Shown: one piece after another, positions 1 through 8,683 of the stretch | How positions within the stretch are numbered: position 1 is the stretch's first letter | How the letters are laid out: every line of letters begins with the position of its first letter | Source of the DNA: Dyadobacter beijingensis DSM 21582 | Lineage (GTDB): Bacteria; Bacteroidota; Bacteroidia; Cytophagales; Spirosomataceae | Assembly (NCBI RefSeq): GCF_000382205.1 | Contig: NZ_KB907788.1 | Coordinates: forward strand, 124,001 to 188,000 | Direction of reading: 5' to 3' | DNA: 64,000 nucleotides | Translations under genes and position numbers: made by a program | The notes under the pieces: generated by a model | Seen by the model: the letters and a program-made list of their open reading frames with translations, nothing else | The model's database searches: none | What the model was told of the DNA's origin: nothing

Positions 1-1968
1 AATGCTGAATGCTCCGGCCGCGGGATTTGGGAACACTGCTACTGTATTTTCCTTGTCAAATGCGACGGAAACCACTTTGGAATAGGCGAATGTGCCATCG
101 TTGTCCACCATTTTGAGGCGGTATAAATTGGTGCCCGCACGGGGATGGTCGTGGCTGAACTCGTACCGGTTGCCGGGTCCTTTGGCTGCTGTCACGCCGA
201 TCTGCTGCCATGATTTTCCGTTGGTACCGTGTTCTATTTCAAAACGTTCCGCATTGGTTTCTTCCGTGGTGGTCCAGCCGAGCAGGGCACGGTTTTCGTT
301 TTTGTACGCCTCGAATTGCGCCACGGTAACCGGCAGCGCAGTGGGTATTCGCAGGGTCAGCAGCGGGTCGCCGAGAATGAGTTCGGCCTCATTGTAACCA
401 TTGAAATACCGGTAGGCGCTGCCGATCGGGTAGCCCTTCGCCAGAAATGTGTAAGCGCCCTCCGATTTGTACAGGCGTTCCAGGCCACTTTTGCCGGGTT
501 CGGAGAACAGGCCGATGTTCTGCGAAAATGCATGCACATTCATCACATTCCCTTTTCCGAGGTACAGTCCCGCCAGGAACCCGGGCGCTTTGTAGCCGCC
601 TACCGAGCAGGAATAGAGGTCGATGAGGCGGGTGTTCAGGCTGGGCAGGTTTTGAATGTCCAGCCCGTAGATGCCGAATGAATGGTACTGCGGCGCGCCG
701 TGCAGGGTCAGGGTGAAGATTTCGTAGGAATTGCTGCTCAGCTTGGCAGTGAAGTCGTTTTTCCAAACCGCGTCGTCGCCCGAATAGTCGGGGTCTTTCG
801 TCCGCCCGTACTGCAATGCTTCGCCGGAAAGCCAGTTGCCGCTGCCTACCGCGAGGTCGATAATGCCCTGTTCACCCACAAACCCGTCGGTAGCGAGTAT
901 TTTGGGCTCGAAAGTGAACTGTCTGAGCCGGAAATTGTGCAGCTTGTTGAAATAGCTAACGATATAGTCGATTTGCTGATCGGTGCTGTGCAGCACATCG
1001 GGCAGGACCATACCCATTGAAAGGGCCGCATTGGATTGCTGGAAAACCGGCTGGCGGGCGTCGTTGGGCCGCACCAGGCAAGGATCCTGGTACATCTGTT
1101 TTTTAAAGGCGTCGGTTACCGGGTCGTAATAATAGGTGGGGTAATAGGGATGCGCGTAGTAGGAGAACATTTCCCCGGAATAAATCCAGGCGGCCTGCTC
1201 GTTGGCGTCGAGCATTTCGGTAGTGGTTGTCATGGACGCATTGCCGCCGATGAAGAATAGGGTGGAGAGGTTGTCATTCCGGAACCGGTCCTGGATGTCT
1301 TGGTAAAGCCGGGCCCTGCTGGCATTGTTGAGTGGCACGTGGTAACGTTCGAAATTAACCAGCGGATTCGAGCGCCGGATATCGTTCTCGTACCGGTCGA
1401 GCTCGGCGTTGAGCCGGGCATTGCCTTCATATTCCTGGTTGATGACGAGCAGCACTTTTTCGGCTTTCGGAGTGGGGGCGGGGGCCGTGGTAAATGGTGC
1501 CAGGAGAGCGTCCGAGCCGCTGCACCAGTTGCCGTCCAGCCCGAACACGTAGCTGACAAACGAATAATCTTTTCCCGGAAGCAGCCCGCCCATCGTGAAA
1601 TCCAGCGTGCGGGCCGGCTTGTTGATCATTTTCGCAGTCACATAGGCATGTGCAACCGACTCTTCGTTGCAGAAGGGCGATGCGCAGGCAGGCTTGATCA
1701 TGAAGAAAAAATACGCAATGGCGTCGATAGGCGTGCCGGGGCCGAAAGTTAAATGAATGTCGATCGCGCTCTCGGGGCGAAGTGCATTCGGGGTAATGCT
1801 GCCATGAATGTCGTAAGCGGCCGTGCGCTTGCCCGCGCCCGTTTGAGGTGAGGCTTCTATGCCCAGTTCGCGCCCATTCCAGACGACCTTGTGTGTTCCC
1901 TGTGCACACAGGTGCTGCGTGGCGAGGGTAATCAATGCAAAAGCAAGGAGTTGCAGATGTTTTTTCAT
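1..1968 (-). CDS. Secreted gingipain-like (C25-type) cysteine peptidase with T9SS sorting domain, 3' end outside window
   Basis: An open frame of 656 codons runs from an ATG at 1968 to the window edge without a stop, so the C-terminus is missing. The start gives a signal peptide (MKKHLQLLAFALITLATQHL, then CAQG). The middle resembles the caspase-fold catalytic domain of C25 peptidases: His423 in a TLTLHGAP context and Cys454 in LYSCSVGGY, 31 residues apart, followed by a GDPLLTLR segment that typically closes this domain. The last roughly 110 residues look like the fibronectin-type region found before type IX sorting signals (ETNAERFEIE, YRLKMVD, VFPNPA), so export through the T9SS to the cell surface is expected. 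Family membership is inferred from motifs only; the substrate is unknown. It could also be a catalytically divergent C25 relative. It lies downstream of the polysaccharide operon on the same strand, 147 bp after the Wzy-like gene. Confidence 0.75.
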   Translation of the reverse strand, partial: MKKHLQLLAFALITLATQHLCAQGTHKVVWNGRELGIEASPQTGAGKRTAAYDIHGSITPNALRPESAIDIHLTFGPGTPIDAIAYFFFMIKPACASPFCNEESVAHAYVTAKMINKPARTLDFTMGGLLPGKDYSFVSYVFGLDGNWCSGSDALLAPFTTAPAPTPKAEKVLLVINQEYEGNARLNAELDRYENDIRRSNPLVNFERYHVPLNNASRARLYQDIQDRFRNDNLSTLFFIGGNASMTTTTEMLDANEQAAWIYSGEMFSYYAHPYYPTYYYDPVTDAFKKQMYQDPCLVRPNDARQPVFQQSNAALSMGMVLPDVLHSTDQQIDYIVSYFNKLHNFRLRQFTFEPKILATDGFVGEQGIIDLAVGSGNWLSGEALQYGRTKDPDYSGDDAVWKNDFTAKLSSNSYEIFTLTLHGAPQYHSFGIYGLDIQNLPSLNTRLIDLYSCSVGGYKAPGFLAGLYLGKGNVMNVHAFSQNIGLFSEPGKSGLERLYKSEGAYTFLAKGYPIGSAYRYFNGYNEAELILGDPLLTLRIPTALPVTVAQFEAYKNENRALLGWTTTEETNAERFEIEHGTNGKSWQQIGVTAAKGPGNRYEFSHDHPRAGTNLYRLKMVDNDGTFAYSKVVSVAFDKENTVAVFPNPAAGAFSI

Positions 1969-2115
1969 GACCGGGTTCAGTTTGAGGTTTATGTTGATAC
2001 AGCCGGCGGCCACGGTAGTGTGGTTGTATCCGGCTTTCGGAATATAAGACCTCTGAACAGTACCCTGGCGTGGCGCTTGGCCGGAAAAAAATAGCAATGA
2101 TTGGTTAAATAGCGA

Positions 2116-3438
2116 TCATGCCGCACTCTGCCCCTGCGGTACAACGGGCGGGGCTAATGCTTTCAGTACAAGATGCGTCAGCTTCGCGGCTACGCAAACG
2201 GCTATCAGGAAGAACAATGCCCAGAAACACGTGTTGCCGAAAAGCAGCAAGTCGTCGATCAGACGGCTGGAACAGCTGATGAGCGTTACCATGAAAATAA
2301 AGCCGAAGTAACTGATCGTTTTTGGATTGAATTTTACAAAAACTTCGCGCATGTAGCCGACGATCAGTCCGATAATGAATGCGTACAGGAATCCTCCCCA
2401 AAGCCCGAAAAAGTGGTAGGCGAGGTAATTATAGCGGCCGTTGGCACCGGAAAGGCGGCTGTTGGAATAGAAGGCAAACACATCCACGCCGACCGGTTCC
2501 GGGGGAATGATCTCGAAGCCGAGGTTCTTCAGAATGGTGCCCCAGCCTGGGTAGAATGCATATTTGAGGAATGAGGTCTCCTGAATGCTGGCCATGACGT
2601 CGTCGTAATAGCCGAGCAGGAACACGTCACCGCTGGCCATGAACCGGAGTCCTACCTGCTGCAATGCACTTTCCGGCGATGCGCCCACGGAAACCATGAC
2701 GACGATCACCGGGAATGACGCCAATGCGAGTATCAACGGCCAGGAGATCTTAACCTGCTTGATATGCCCGTGCAAACTGAGCGGATATGCGGTCAGGAAA
2801 TACAGTGTAAAGAATACGACAATCGCCGATTTGGAACCACTCGTAGCCAGATCGACCAGCAATACGAAACAGATGAACAGCTCCATCGCATTGAGCCGCT
2901 GTTTCAGGAAAAGGATTTTGTAGTAGATCGTCAGTGTCACCAGCGTGCGGAACGACACGAGGAACGCCCGGATGATACCATGCCCGCCGTATGCCGAAAC
3001 GTGGTTATTTTCCGTATCGAGCAATACGATACCGACTGTTTTGAGGTTGATGATTTCAATCACAAAATACCCCATACACATGATGAAGCAAAAAATATCG
3101 AACTCGGTAATGCCTTTTTCGGGTTCGAGGTTGCGTTCGACCTTGCCGCCGATCCGCAGGGCCGGGATTGTTTTGGAAAGGAACAGGCCGGCAATCAGCG
3201 CGATTTCCGTGCCGAGGAACGACCAGCCATACACCGGTTTCAGCGACTGGTCGGCGTACAGAAAGTACACGCAGAATGCGCTCCCGCTCAGGTTAAGGAC
3301 GGTGAGGAACATCGGATCGAAAATGTTCCAGTATATTTTTCTGTACAAAAACAGGTACAGGCAAACGATAGCCGCGTAAATCAGGCCGTATTTGAGCCAG
3401 TTGTCGAGAATTGGTCCTACGAAAAATTCAGTTGCCAC
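2116..3438 (-). CDS. O-antigen/exopolysaccharide polymerase-like membrane protein (Wzy-type)
   Basis: A 440-residue polytopic membrane protein with about ten to twelve hydrophobic segments spread over the whole length, as in O-antigen ligase/oligosaccharide repeat unit polymerases. It has a large soluble loop around residues 270-340 (YPGWGTILKNLGFEIIPPEP region), the usual place for the periplasmic loop of Wzy enzymes. Wzy proteins join lipid-linked repeat units on the outer face of the inner membrane. They share little sequence identity, so this call rests on topology and on position: it is the last gene of a minus-strand operon with a flippase, glycosyltransferases and a nucleotide-sugar dehydratase. 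The gap to the flippase gene is 56 bp. A membrane acyltransferase or ligase is the main alternative. Confidence 0.7.
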   Translation of the reverse strand: MATEFFVGPILDNWLKYGLIYAAIVCLYLFLYRKIYWNIFDPMFLTVLNLSGSAFCVYFLYADQSLKPVYGWSFLGTEIALIAGLFLSKTIPALRIGGKVERNLEPEKGITEFDIFCFIMCMGYFVIEIINLKTVGIVLLDTENNHVSAYGGHGIIRAFLVSFRTLVTLTIYYKILFLKQRLNAMELFICFVLLVDLATSGSKSAIVVFFTLYFLTAYPLSLHGHIKQVKISWPLILALASFPVIVVMVSVGASPESALQQVGLRFMASGDVFLLGYYDDVMASIQETSFLKYAFYPGWGTILKNLGFEIIPPEPVGVDVFAFYSNSRLSGANGRYNYLAYHFFGLWGGFLYAFIIGLIVGYMREVFVKFNPKTISYFGFIFMVTLISCSSRLIDDLLLFGNTCFWALFFLIAVCVAAKLTHLVLKALAPPVVPQGQSAA

Positions 3439-3494
3439 TTGTGCGTGCTTTGTAGTTGGGCAGGCAATGTTGCCATCGGGAAACTACAAATTTA

Positions 3495-4829
3495 TCAATG
3501 TTTAAATGAAAACAGCATTTGAACGCTTTTGATTTGGTAAGCCAGCAGCTCGCGGGTCGACCGGAAAAAGTAATTTGAAACGACCGCGGTGAAGTATTGG
3601 GCTATCAATGTCGCGATAGCGGCGCCGATCGCGCCGTACACGGGGATGAGCACTACATTCAGCACGACGTTCAGCGCCAGGCCGATCACGGTTTTGTAAA
3701 TATTGTATTTCTGCAAATTTTCTATCACCATGTACTGGCTTGCCGCCACGCCCATGAAAATCGGCAATAATGCCCATACGTGGACGATCAACACCTTTTC
3801 AGCACCGGCGTACTTTGCCCCGTAAAGCAATGCAATGATTTGCCCGGAAAAAATGCTGACGGGAATGGCAATGGCTAATGCGCCGCGCACCATCCATGCG
3901 AACAGTCCCAGCATTTTTCTGAGGTAGCCGGACAACGGATCGTCCTGTTTCGCTTTGACGAGCACCGAAAGGTAACTGCTCGATATGGCCATTGGAATGA
4001 AAATAAAAATATCTGTGACCCTCGTGGCGGAACTGAATATCCCGAGCTCTTTTTCGCCGGCGATATTGCCGATCATCAGCTGGTCGATCTTCATATACAG
4101 GATCACGGCCACATTGGAGACGATGAAAGGCCACCCCGCCCGCAGCAGCGAAACGATGCGCGATTTCCGGAAGCTCCAAGCGAAGATATTCTGCTCGCGC
4201 TGGTAGCTGATGATCAGAAAAACATAGGAAAGGATCATTTCAAATCCGATGGCGGCGGCAAACCATAGCATCGATTTTTCCGAGATCAGCAAATAGAGCT
4301 TGATACCCGCGCCGAGGAAATAGGCGATGTTTTTCGCAATCACGGTCCGCCGGCTTTGCAGGCGGGAGCGGAATTCCAGGTCTATGACGTCGAACGGTAC
4401 GACGAGGAAGTTGGGCGACAGGAATGCGAAAAGATAATAGTAGTTCGTGGGCGCGCCGGATGTGTAAAGAAAAACCAGCGCTACCAGCACGCACAGGGGA
4501 ATGAACAGCACCCGGGTAACGAATGCCGTTCCGAGTATCTGATTCTTTTCAGACGGCGTATCCAGTATTTCCTTCACCAGAAAACCGTCCATTCCGAGGT
4601 TGGCGATGGTGGTGATAATGCTGACGATCGCCAGGGTATAGTTGAGCTCGCCCCATTGCTGCGGGCCGAGGTAGCGGGCAATCCAGATGCCCACGACCAG
4701 CCCGATCGCCAGGCGGCTGAACTGATCGAGGGATAGCCAGATGATATTCAGGATAACGGGACTCTTGATTTTCAGCAACAGGTTTCTCATAGATGGCCGT
4801 TGGGGGAGTGCTCCGCGTTGCGTTGACAT
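3495..4829 (-). CDS. Polysaccharide flippase of the MOP superfamily (Wzx-like)
   Basis: About 444 residues with some twelve to fourteen transmembrane helices and the N-terminal signature of the polysaccharide transporters (NIIWLSLDQFSRLAIGLVVG, then ARYLGPQQWGELNY). Such proteins move undecaprenyl-linked repeat units across the inner membrane, so this should supply the neighbouring Wzy-like polymerase. The frame is open further upstream to 4874, but those codons overlap the preceding glycosyltransferase. I prefer the ATG at 4829, four bases after that gene's stop codon, which fits tight operon coupling. A further in-frame ATG at 4790 (MRNLLLKIKS) is possible because the residues before it are polar and not conserved-looking. 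Confidence 0.85.
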   Translation of the reverse strand: MSTQRGALPQRPSMRNLLLKIKSPVILNIIWLSLDQFSRLAIGLVVGIWIARYLGPQQWGELNYTLAIVSIITTIANLGMDGFLVKEILDTPSEKNQILGTAFVTRVLFIPLCVLVALVFLYTSGAPTNYYYLFAFLSPNFLVVPFDVIDLEFRSRLQSRRTVIAKNIAYFLGAGIKLYLLISEKSMLWFAAAIGFEMILSYVFLIISYQREQNIFAWSFRKSRIVSLLRAGWPFIVSNVAVILYMKIDQLMIGNIAGEKELGIFSSATRVTDIFIFIPMAISSSYLSVLVKAKQDDPLSGYLRKMLGLFAWMVRGALAIAIPVSIFSGQIIALLYGAKYAGAEKVLIVHVWALLPIFMGVAASQYMVIENLQKYNIYKTVIGLALNVVLNVVLIPVYGAIGAAIATLIAQYFTAVVSNYFFRSTRELLAYQIKSVQMLFSFKH

Positions 4830-4833
4830 GGTT

Positions 4834-5763
4834 TCATTTTTTGGCGGCGCCGGGAAGTCTTCTTCTGACGGCATTGACTACTCTGGATTTCAGGGACCTT
4901 AGCATGCTTGCCTCTTCCAGTTGAAGGACGTAGTAATCCGCGTCGAGAATGGGTACAAAATAGGGTGGATGGCTGATTTCGCCAAGGGGTTCTACGGGAA
5001 GGTTGGCGAATTTGTTGGCTTTGTCGGTCGTGTGCGTCGCGCGTGTGTCGAAACCGATGTTGCTGATAAGGTTGACGTTCGGACAAATGCACAGGCTGTT
5101 GTTCCAGAAATTCAGAAAGAGGTACTGGTAGTCCCAGGTGTCGATGGCATTGTCCCTCACAAGTTTCAGCGTCCGGGTCAGCATGTCGGTCACTTTTTTG
5201 TTGTCGTAAACATAGCTGAAAAGGCCCTGTTCGACGAAGCCGTCCATCCGGGTGAGGTTTTCATCGTAATTTTCCCATACCCGGCGCCAGGAAGCCCAGC
5301 CCCAGATGTGGGTGAATTTGGAGAAGTAATAGGAAGCGTCGCCGAATTTGCGGCCCTGTGCCATGCGGGTGCCGGCAATATGCGCGACGCGGGTATCGTA
5401 ACGGTATTTTTCGAGCAGGGTGTCGCAAAAGCGGAAGAAATCTTCGCCGGGCAGGCAGTCGTCTTCCAGGACAATGCCTTCGGGTTCGTTTTCGAAGAAC
5501 CATTTGATGCCTCCGCTCATGCTCATTTTGCAGCCCAGGTTCTCGTTTCGGTACAGGTAATGCACCTCGCAGTCCCAGTCTATTTTGATCACCTTCCGGG
5601 TTTCCTCGCACAGCACATTTTCATTCTCGCGGTCGGGCCGGGGGCCGTCGGCTGCAATGTAAAGTTTGCCCGGTTTTCCCTCCCTGATTTTCTCGAAAAC
5701 ACGTTGCGTGGTATCGGGACGGTTGAAAATGTTGAGTAAAACCGGGGAAATAATTTTATACAT
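4834..5763 (-). CDS. GT-A fold glycosyltransferase
   Basis: 309 residues. The N-terminus (ISPVLLNIFNRPDTTQRVF) and the acidic metal-binding motif LEDDCLPGEDFF with Glu100-Asp101-Asp102 match a family of nucleotide-sugar transferases often annotated as family 2-like or HlpA-type. The IWGWASWRRVW segment near residue 155 is also typical. No membrane segment is visible, so it should act at the cytoplasmic face, adding a sugar to the lipid-linked repeat unit. Donor and acceptor cannot be read from the sequence. It is separated from the dehydratase gene upstream by 40 bp and ends four bases before the flippase start. Confidence 0.8.
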   Translation of the reverse strand: MYKIISPVLLNIFNRPDTTQRVFEKIREGKPGKLYIAADGPRPDRENENVLCEETRKVIKIDWDCEVHYLYRNENLGCKMSMSGGIKWFFENEPEGIVLEDDCLPGEDFFRFCDTLLEKYRYDTRVAHIAGTRMAQGRKFGDASYYFSKFTHIWGWASWRRVWENYDENLTRMDGFVEQGLFSYVYDNKKVTDMLTRTLKLVRDNAIDTWDYQYLFLNFWNNSLCICPNVNLISNIGFDTRATHTTDKANKFANLPVEPLGEISHPPYFVPILDADYYVLQLEEASMLRSLKSRVVNAVRRRLPGAAKK

Positions 5764-5803
5764 GATTGTTTGTTACACTAAAAACAAAATCGGCCTGCTT
5801 TTC

Positions 5804-6793
5804 CTACAAGACCGGCAATTTACTAAGCGGGTACCGGACTACCGAATTTCGGAGTTCCTCTTCGATGAGCATATCAAGTACCTGATAAAAATTCAGATTA
5901 TAGTCCCATCCCAGGTCGTTGGTGGCTTCGGAGTTATCCCCGTAAATATCTTCGATGTCGGTGAGGCGGTTGAGGTCTTCGTCGATAACGATCCGGCTGG
6001 TATCCACGCCCAGGTTGTTGAAAACGTGGCGGACGACATCCGCCAGCAGCACACTCGTACCCGAGCAAATGATGTAATCTTTCGCGACGGATTTCTGCAG
6101 CATCATCCACATGGCTTCCACGTACTTAGGGGAGTAGCCGAAGTCGCGCTTGACGTTCAGGTTGCCCAGTCGAAGCACCATATCGGGGTCGGTGGTCATT
6201 TTAATGGCTTCCACAATCACCTTTTTGACAAAGAAATTGGACGACCTCAGATAGGATTCATGGTTGAAAAGCACGCCGGTGCAGCACTGCAACTTATATG
6301 CCTCACGGTAATTGACGATCATCCAGAATGCCGACGCCTTGCTAATGGCGTACGGGCTGAGCGGGTGCATGGGGGAATTTACAGCGACGGGCAATTTGGC
6401 CACAGACCCGTACATTTCCGAGCTTGAAGCCTGATAGAAGCGGATCTTGTTGTCGTATAGCCGTATCGCTTCCAGGAAGTTCAGCACCGAAACGAAGTTG
6501 AACTTGATCGTCTCGATCGGATATTCGAACGAGAGCCCTACCGAGCTTTGCGCCGCCAGGTTGTAGATTTCGTCGGGTCGGTGTTTTGCCAGCAGGCGGA
6601 GTATGGAAGCTTGTTCCCACAGGTCACACAGTTCCAGCGTGACGTCGTTGTGGATTCCGAGGTATTCCAGGCCCGTCAGCTTGCGGTTGAGGTCCCTGAC
6701 CACACCGATTACCTTGTAACCTTTTGATAGGAGAAGTTGAGCAAGATACGCGCCATCCTGGCCCGATATACCCGTAATGATTGCAACTTTCAT
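5804..6793 (-). CDS. gmd: GDP-mannose 4,6-dehydratase-like SDR enzyme
   Basis: 329 residues of an extended short-chain dehydrogenase. The nucleotide-binding motif TGISGQDGAYLAQLL (residues 7-21), the NLAAQSSVG stretch, the SSSEMYG serine region and the catalytic Tyr148-x3-Lys152 (YAISK) are all present. GQDGAYL and FNHES are characteristic of GDP-mannose 4,6-dehydratase, which makes GDP-4-keto-6-deoxymannose for fucose, rhamnose or perosamine synthesis. It is shorter than typical Gmd (about 345-370), and the conserved RRG..FVTRK stretch of Gmd is altered here to LRSSNFFVKK, so substrate preference could differ. It overlaps the next gene upstream by four bases (ATGA). No reductase or aminotransferase to finish the sugar is encoded beside it; that step must lie elsewhere. 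Confidence 0.8.
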   Translation of the reverse strand: MKVAIITGISGQDGAYLAQLLLSKGYKVIGVVRDLNRKLTGLEYLGIHNDVTLELCDLWEQASILRLLAKHRPDEIYNLAAQSSVGLSFEYPIETIKFNFVSVLNFLEAIRLYDNKIRFYQASSSEMYGSVAKLPVAVNSPMHPLSPYAISKASAFWMIVNYREAYKLQCCTGVLFNHESYLRSSNFFVKKVIVEAIKMTTDPDMVLRLGNLNVKRDFGYSPKYVEAMWMMLQKSVAKDYIICSGTSVLLADVVRHVFNNLGVDTSRIVIDEDLNRLTDIEDIYGDNSEATNDLGWDYNLNFYQVLDMLIEEELRNSVVRYPLSKLPVL

Positions 6794-7893
6794 AAAGCTG
6801 ACTGATAGATGTCCAAGGTTTCACGCGCTACTTTCTGCCAGGAGAACCGGCCGGCTTGTGCCAGTCCCTTCTTGCGGTACTCTTCTCTCAAAGCCGGGTC
6901 GTAGTAAAACTTCTCACATTTCGCCAGGATATCCGATGGGTCTTCCGGATCTATATATAATGCACCATCCCCGCCAACTTCCGGTAATGAGCTCACATTG
7001 CTGAGGATCGTCGGGCAGCCACAGTTGAGCGCCTCGAGTGCCGGAATGCCAAAACCTTCATAAATACTCGGAAACACAAAAAAGGCTGCGTTTTTGTAAA
7101 GTGCCGCCAAACGATTGTCGTCGATCGGTACCTGCCTGAGCTGCTCCTTGACGCCGAGCGCGTTGATTTGCTGTAACTCGTGCTCATTGAATACCCCGCC
7201 GCCTGCACAGATCAGTTTCAGATTTTTCTCCCGTTTCAGCAGCGGCACAACCGCGTGGAGGAATATCTCGAAGTTTTTATAACCCAGCCGGTTGCCCACA
7301 AACAGAATATATTCCCCGTAACTATTTCCCTGCGATGCTGGTTCCGCCGTAAGCGAGTTGGCCAGGTGCGTTACCTGAATGCGCTCCTCGGGAATGCCGT
7401 AATAGTCGATAATATCCTTTTTGGTACTGTGCGAAATGGCAATAATGCGTGACGCTTTGTTGAGTAAAAGCTTCCTGTTTGCAATGACCTCATCCATATT
7501 GGTAAGAAGTGTTGGATAGCGGTCGGAAAATTTCTCGTGGATCAGATCGTAAAAAGTGACGACAAATGGTTTTTCGGGAAGTTTGGTTTTTAAAAAATAG
7601 GTATCGTAATAAGTAGGGTGAAAAATGTCGTATCCGCCCTTCTTGATTGTCTGTTCGGAAAATAGCCTGTTGAGATGCGCTTTCAATCTGCTTCGGCCTT
7701 TGAATTTGAATGGAAAAAAAGGGCGCGAATCATACATTTCTTTATCCCTTGTATATTCATTTTCGGAGAAATAAACGCTGGTACGGCACTCGTTGCCAAG
7801 GGAAACCAATCCCTTGGAAAGCTCATAAAAGTAGCGGGAAATACCGCCATAATTCTGATTAGTGTAAATCTGATGATCGAAAAGGATTTTCAT
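6790..7893 (-). CDS. Family 4 (GT-B) glycosyltransferase
   Basis: 367 residues from the chosen start. The N-terminus (MKILFDHQIYTNQNYGGISRYFYEL) is the donor-side Rossmann start of GT4 retaining transferases. The C-terminal half carries the family hallmark FVFPSIYEGFGIPALEALNCG, an E-x7-E motif that binds the nucleotide sugar. A longer frame begins at 7929, but the twelve extra residues are not family-like, and the ATG at 7893 already overlaps the upstream methyltransferase by 35 bp. The role is probably a sugar transfer in repeat-unit assembly on the cytoplasmic side; the sugar is not predictable. Confidence 0.85.
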   Translation of the reverse strand: MKILFDHQIYTNQNYGGISRYFYELSKGLVSLGNECRTSVYFSENEYTRDKEMYDSRPFFPFKFKGRSRLKAHLNRLFSEQTIKKGGYDIFHPTYYDTYFLKTKLPEKPFVVTFYDLIHEKFSDRYPTLLTNMDEVIANRKLLLNKASRIIAISHSTKKDIIDYYGIPEERIQVTHLANSLTAEPASQGNSYGEYILFVGNRLGYKNFEIFLHAVVPLLKREKNLKLICAGGGVFNEHELQQINALGVKEQLRQVPIDDNRLAALYKNAAFFVFPSIYEGFGIPALEALNCGCPTILSNVSSLPEVGGDGALYIDPEDPSDILAKCEKFYYDPALREEYRKKGLAQAGRFSWQKVARETLDIYQSAL

Positions 7894-8683
7894 TGCTATT
7901 AATGTAATTTCTGATAAAGTTGAAATCATCCGATAGCAGTGATTTCTGTGGGGTTGTTTTCACAATGACACGGGCGATCTTTGGATGGATGGAAAGCCGG
8001 AAAAATAACGGATTCAGCTTGCGCCGGGTAATCAGGTGCAGTGTGTGGCCGTCGGTGTAAAAGTTGCAATCCATACGTTTTGCGAGCGCTCGAAGCGATT
8101 CCGCAGAGTACAACGCGATGTGCTGGCCCGTTTCCGGTGTAAAGTACCACCAATCGTCCGGCGACGTCAGTTTCCTATCCGGCGCCAGTTCCGTCGAGAA
8201 GAATACCGAATCGGAGAATTGCAGCATTTTCTGCAATTCCTCGGCCGGATGTTCCAGGTGTTCGAAAAGTTCAAACGCCGTCAGGAGTTCGAATTTTCGT
8301 ACGGGACTGTCGTCCAGGTCGAAGTGGTTGGCAAAGAGGTTTTCGCAATAACTGTCGAACCGGTAAAAGTTAAACCCATTGTCCCGCATCATCCGTACAA
8401 GCATTCCGTAGCCACCGCCATAATCCAGAAATGCACCTTTCCGGTCGAAAAAGCAATTGATCAGCGACGAGAGATATCTCGATATAGCGATATTTCTGCC
8501 CACAAGACCGATATCCAGTGAGGTAATGGCGGAACTGTACGCCTCCGGCAGCCAGTACGGGGTTTCCGTCTGAATGAAGTTACAGTTCCCGCACCGATAA
8601 TAATCTATCGGATAGCGCTGTAAAATGGTTGTTTTGTTATTGAACAGGGTCGCGGATTCTCCTCCACAAATCTTACAAAACAT
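7859..8683 (-). CDS. Class I SAM-dependent methyltransferase with N-terminal zinc knuckle
   Basis: 274 residues and apparently the first gene of the polysaccharide operon. Cys3-x2-Cys6 and Cys31-x2-Cys34 form a probable zinc site at the N-terminus, as in many sugar- or antibiotic-pathway methyltransferases. Motif I follows as FLDYGGGYGMLVRMM near residues 85-99. The segment ELFEHLEHP corresponds to the post-motif II loop. Likely job: methylation of a sugar residue or capping of a glycan chain, inferred from position among glycosyltransferases. No promoter of the TAnnTTTG type was found just upstream. Confidence 0.8.
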   Translation of the reverse strand: MFCKICGGESATLFNNKTTILQRYPIDYYRCGNCNFIQTETPYWLPEAYSSAITSLDIGLVGRNIAISRYLSSLINCFFDRKGAFLDYGGGYGMLVRMMRDNGFNFYRFDSYCENLFANHFDLDDSPVRKFELLTAFELFEHLEHPAEELQKMLQFSDSVFFSTELAPDRKLTSPDDWWYFTPETGQHIALYSAESLRALAKRMDCNFYTDGHTLHLITRRKLNPLFFRLSIHPKIARVIVKTTPQKSLLSDDFNFIRNYINSNENPFRSSDLH

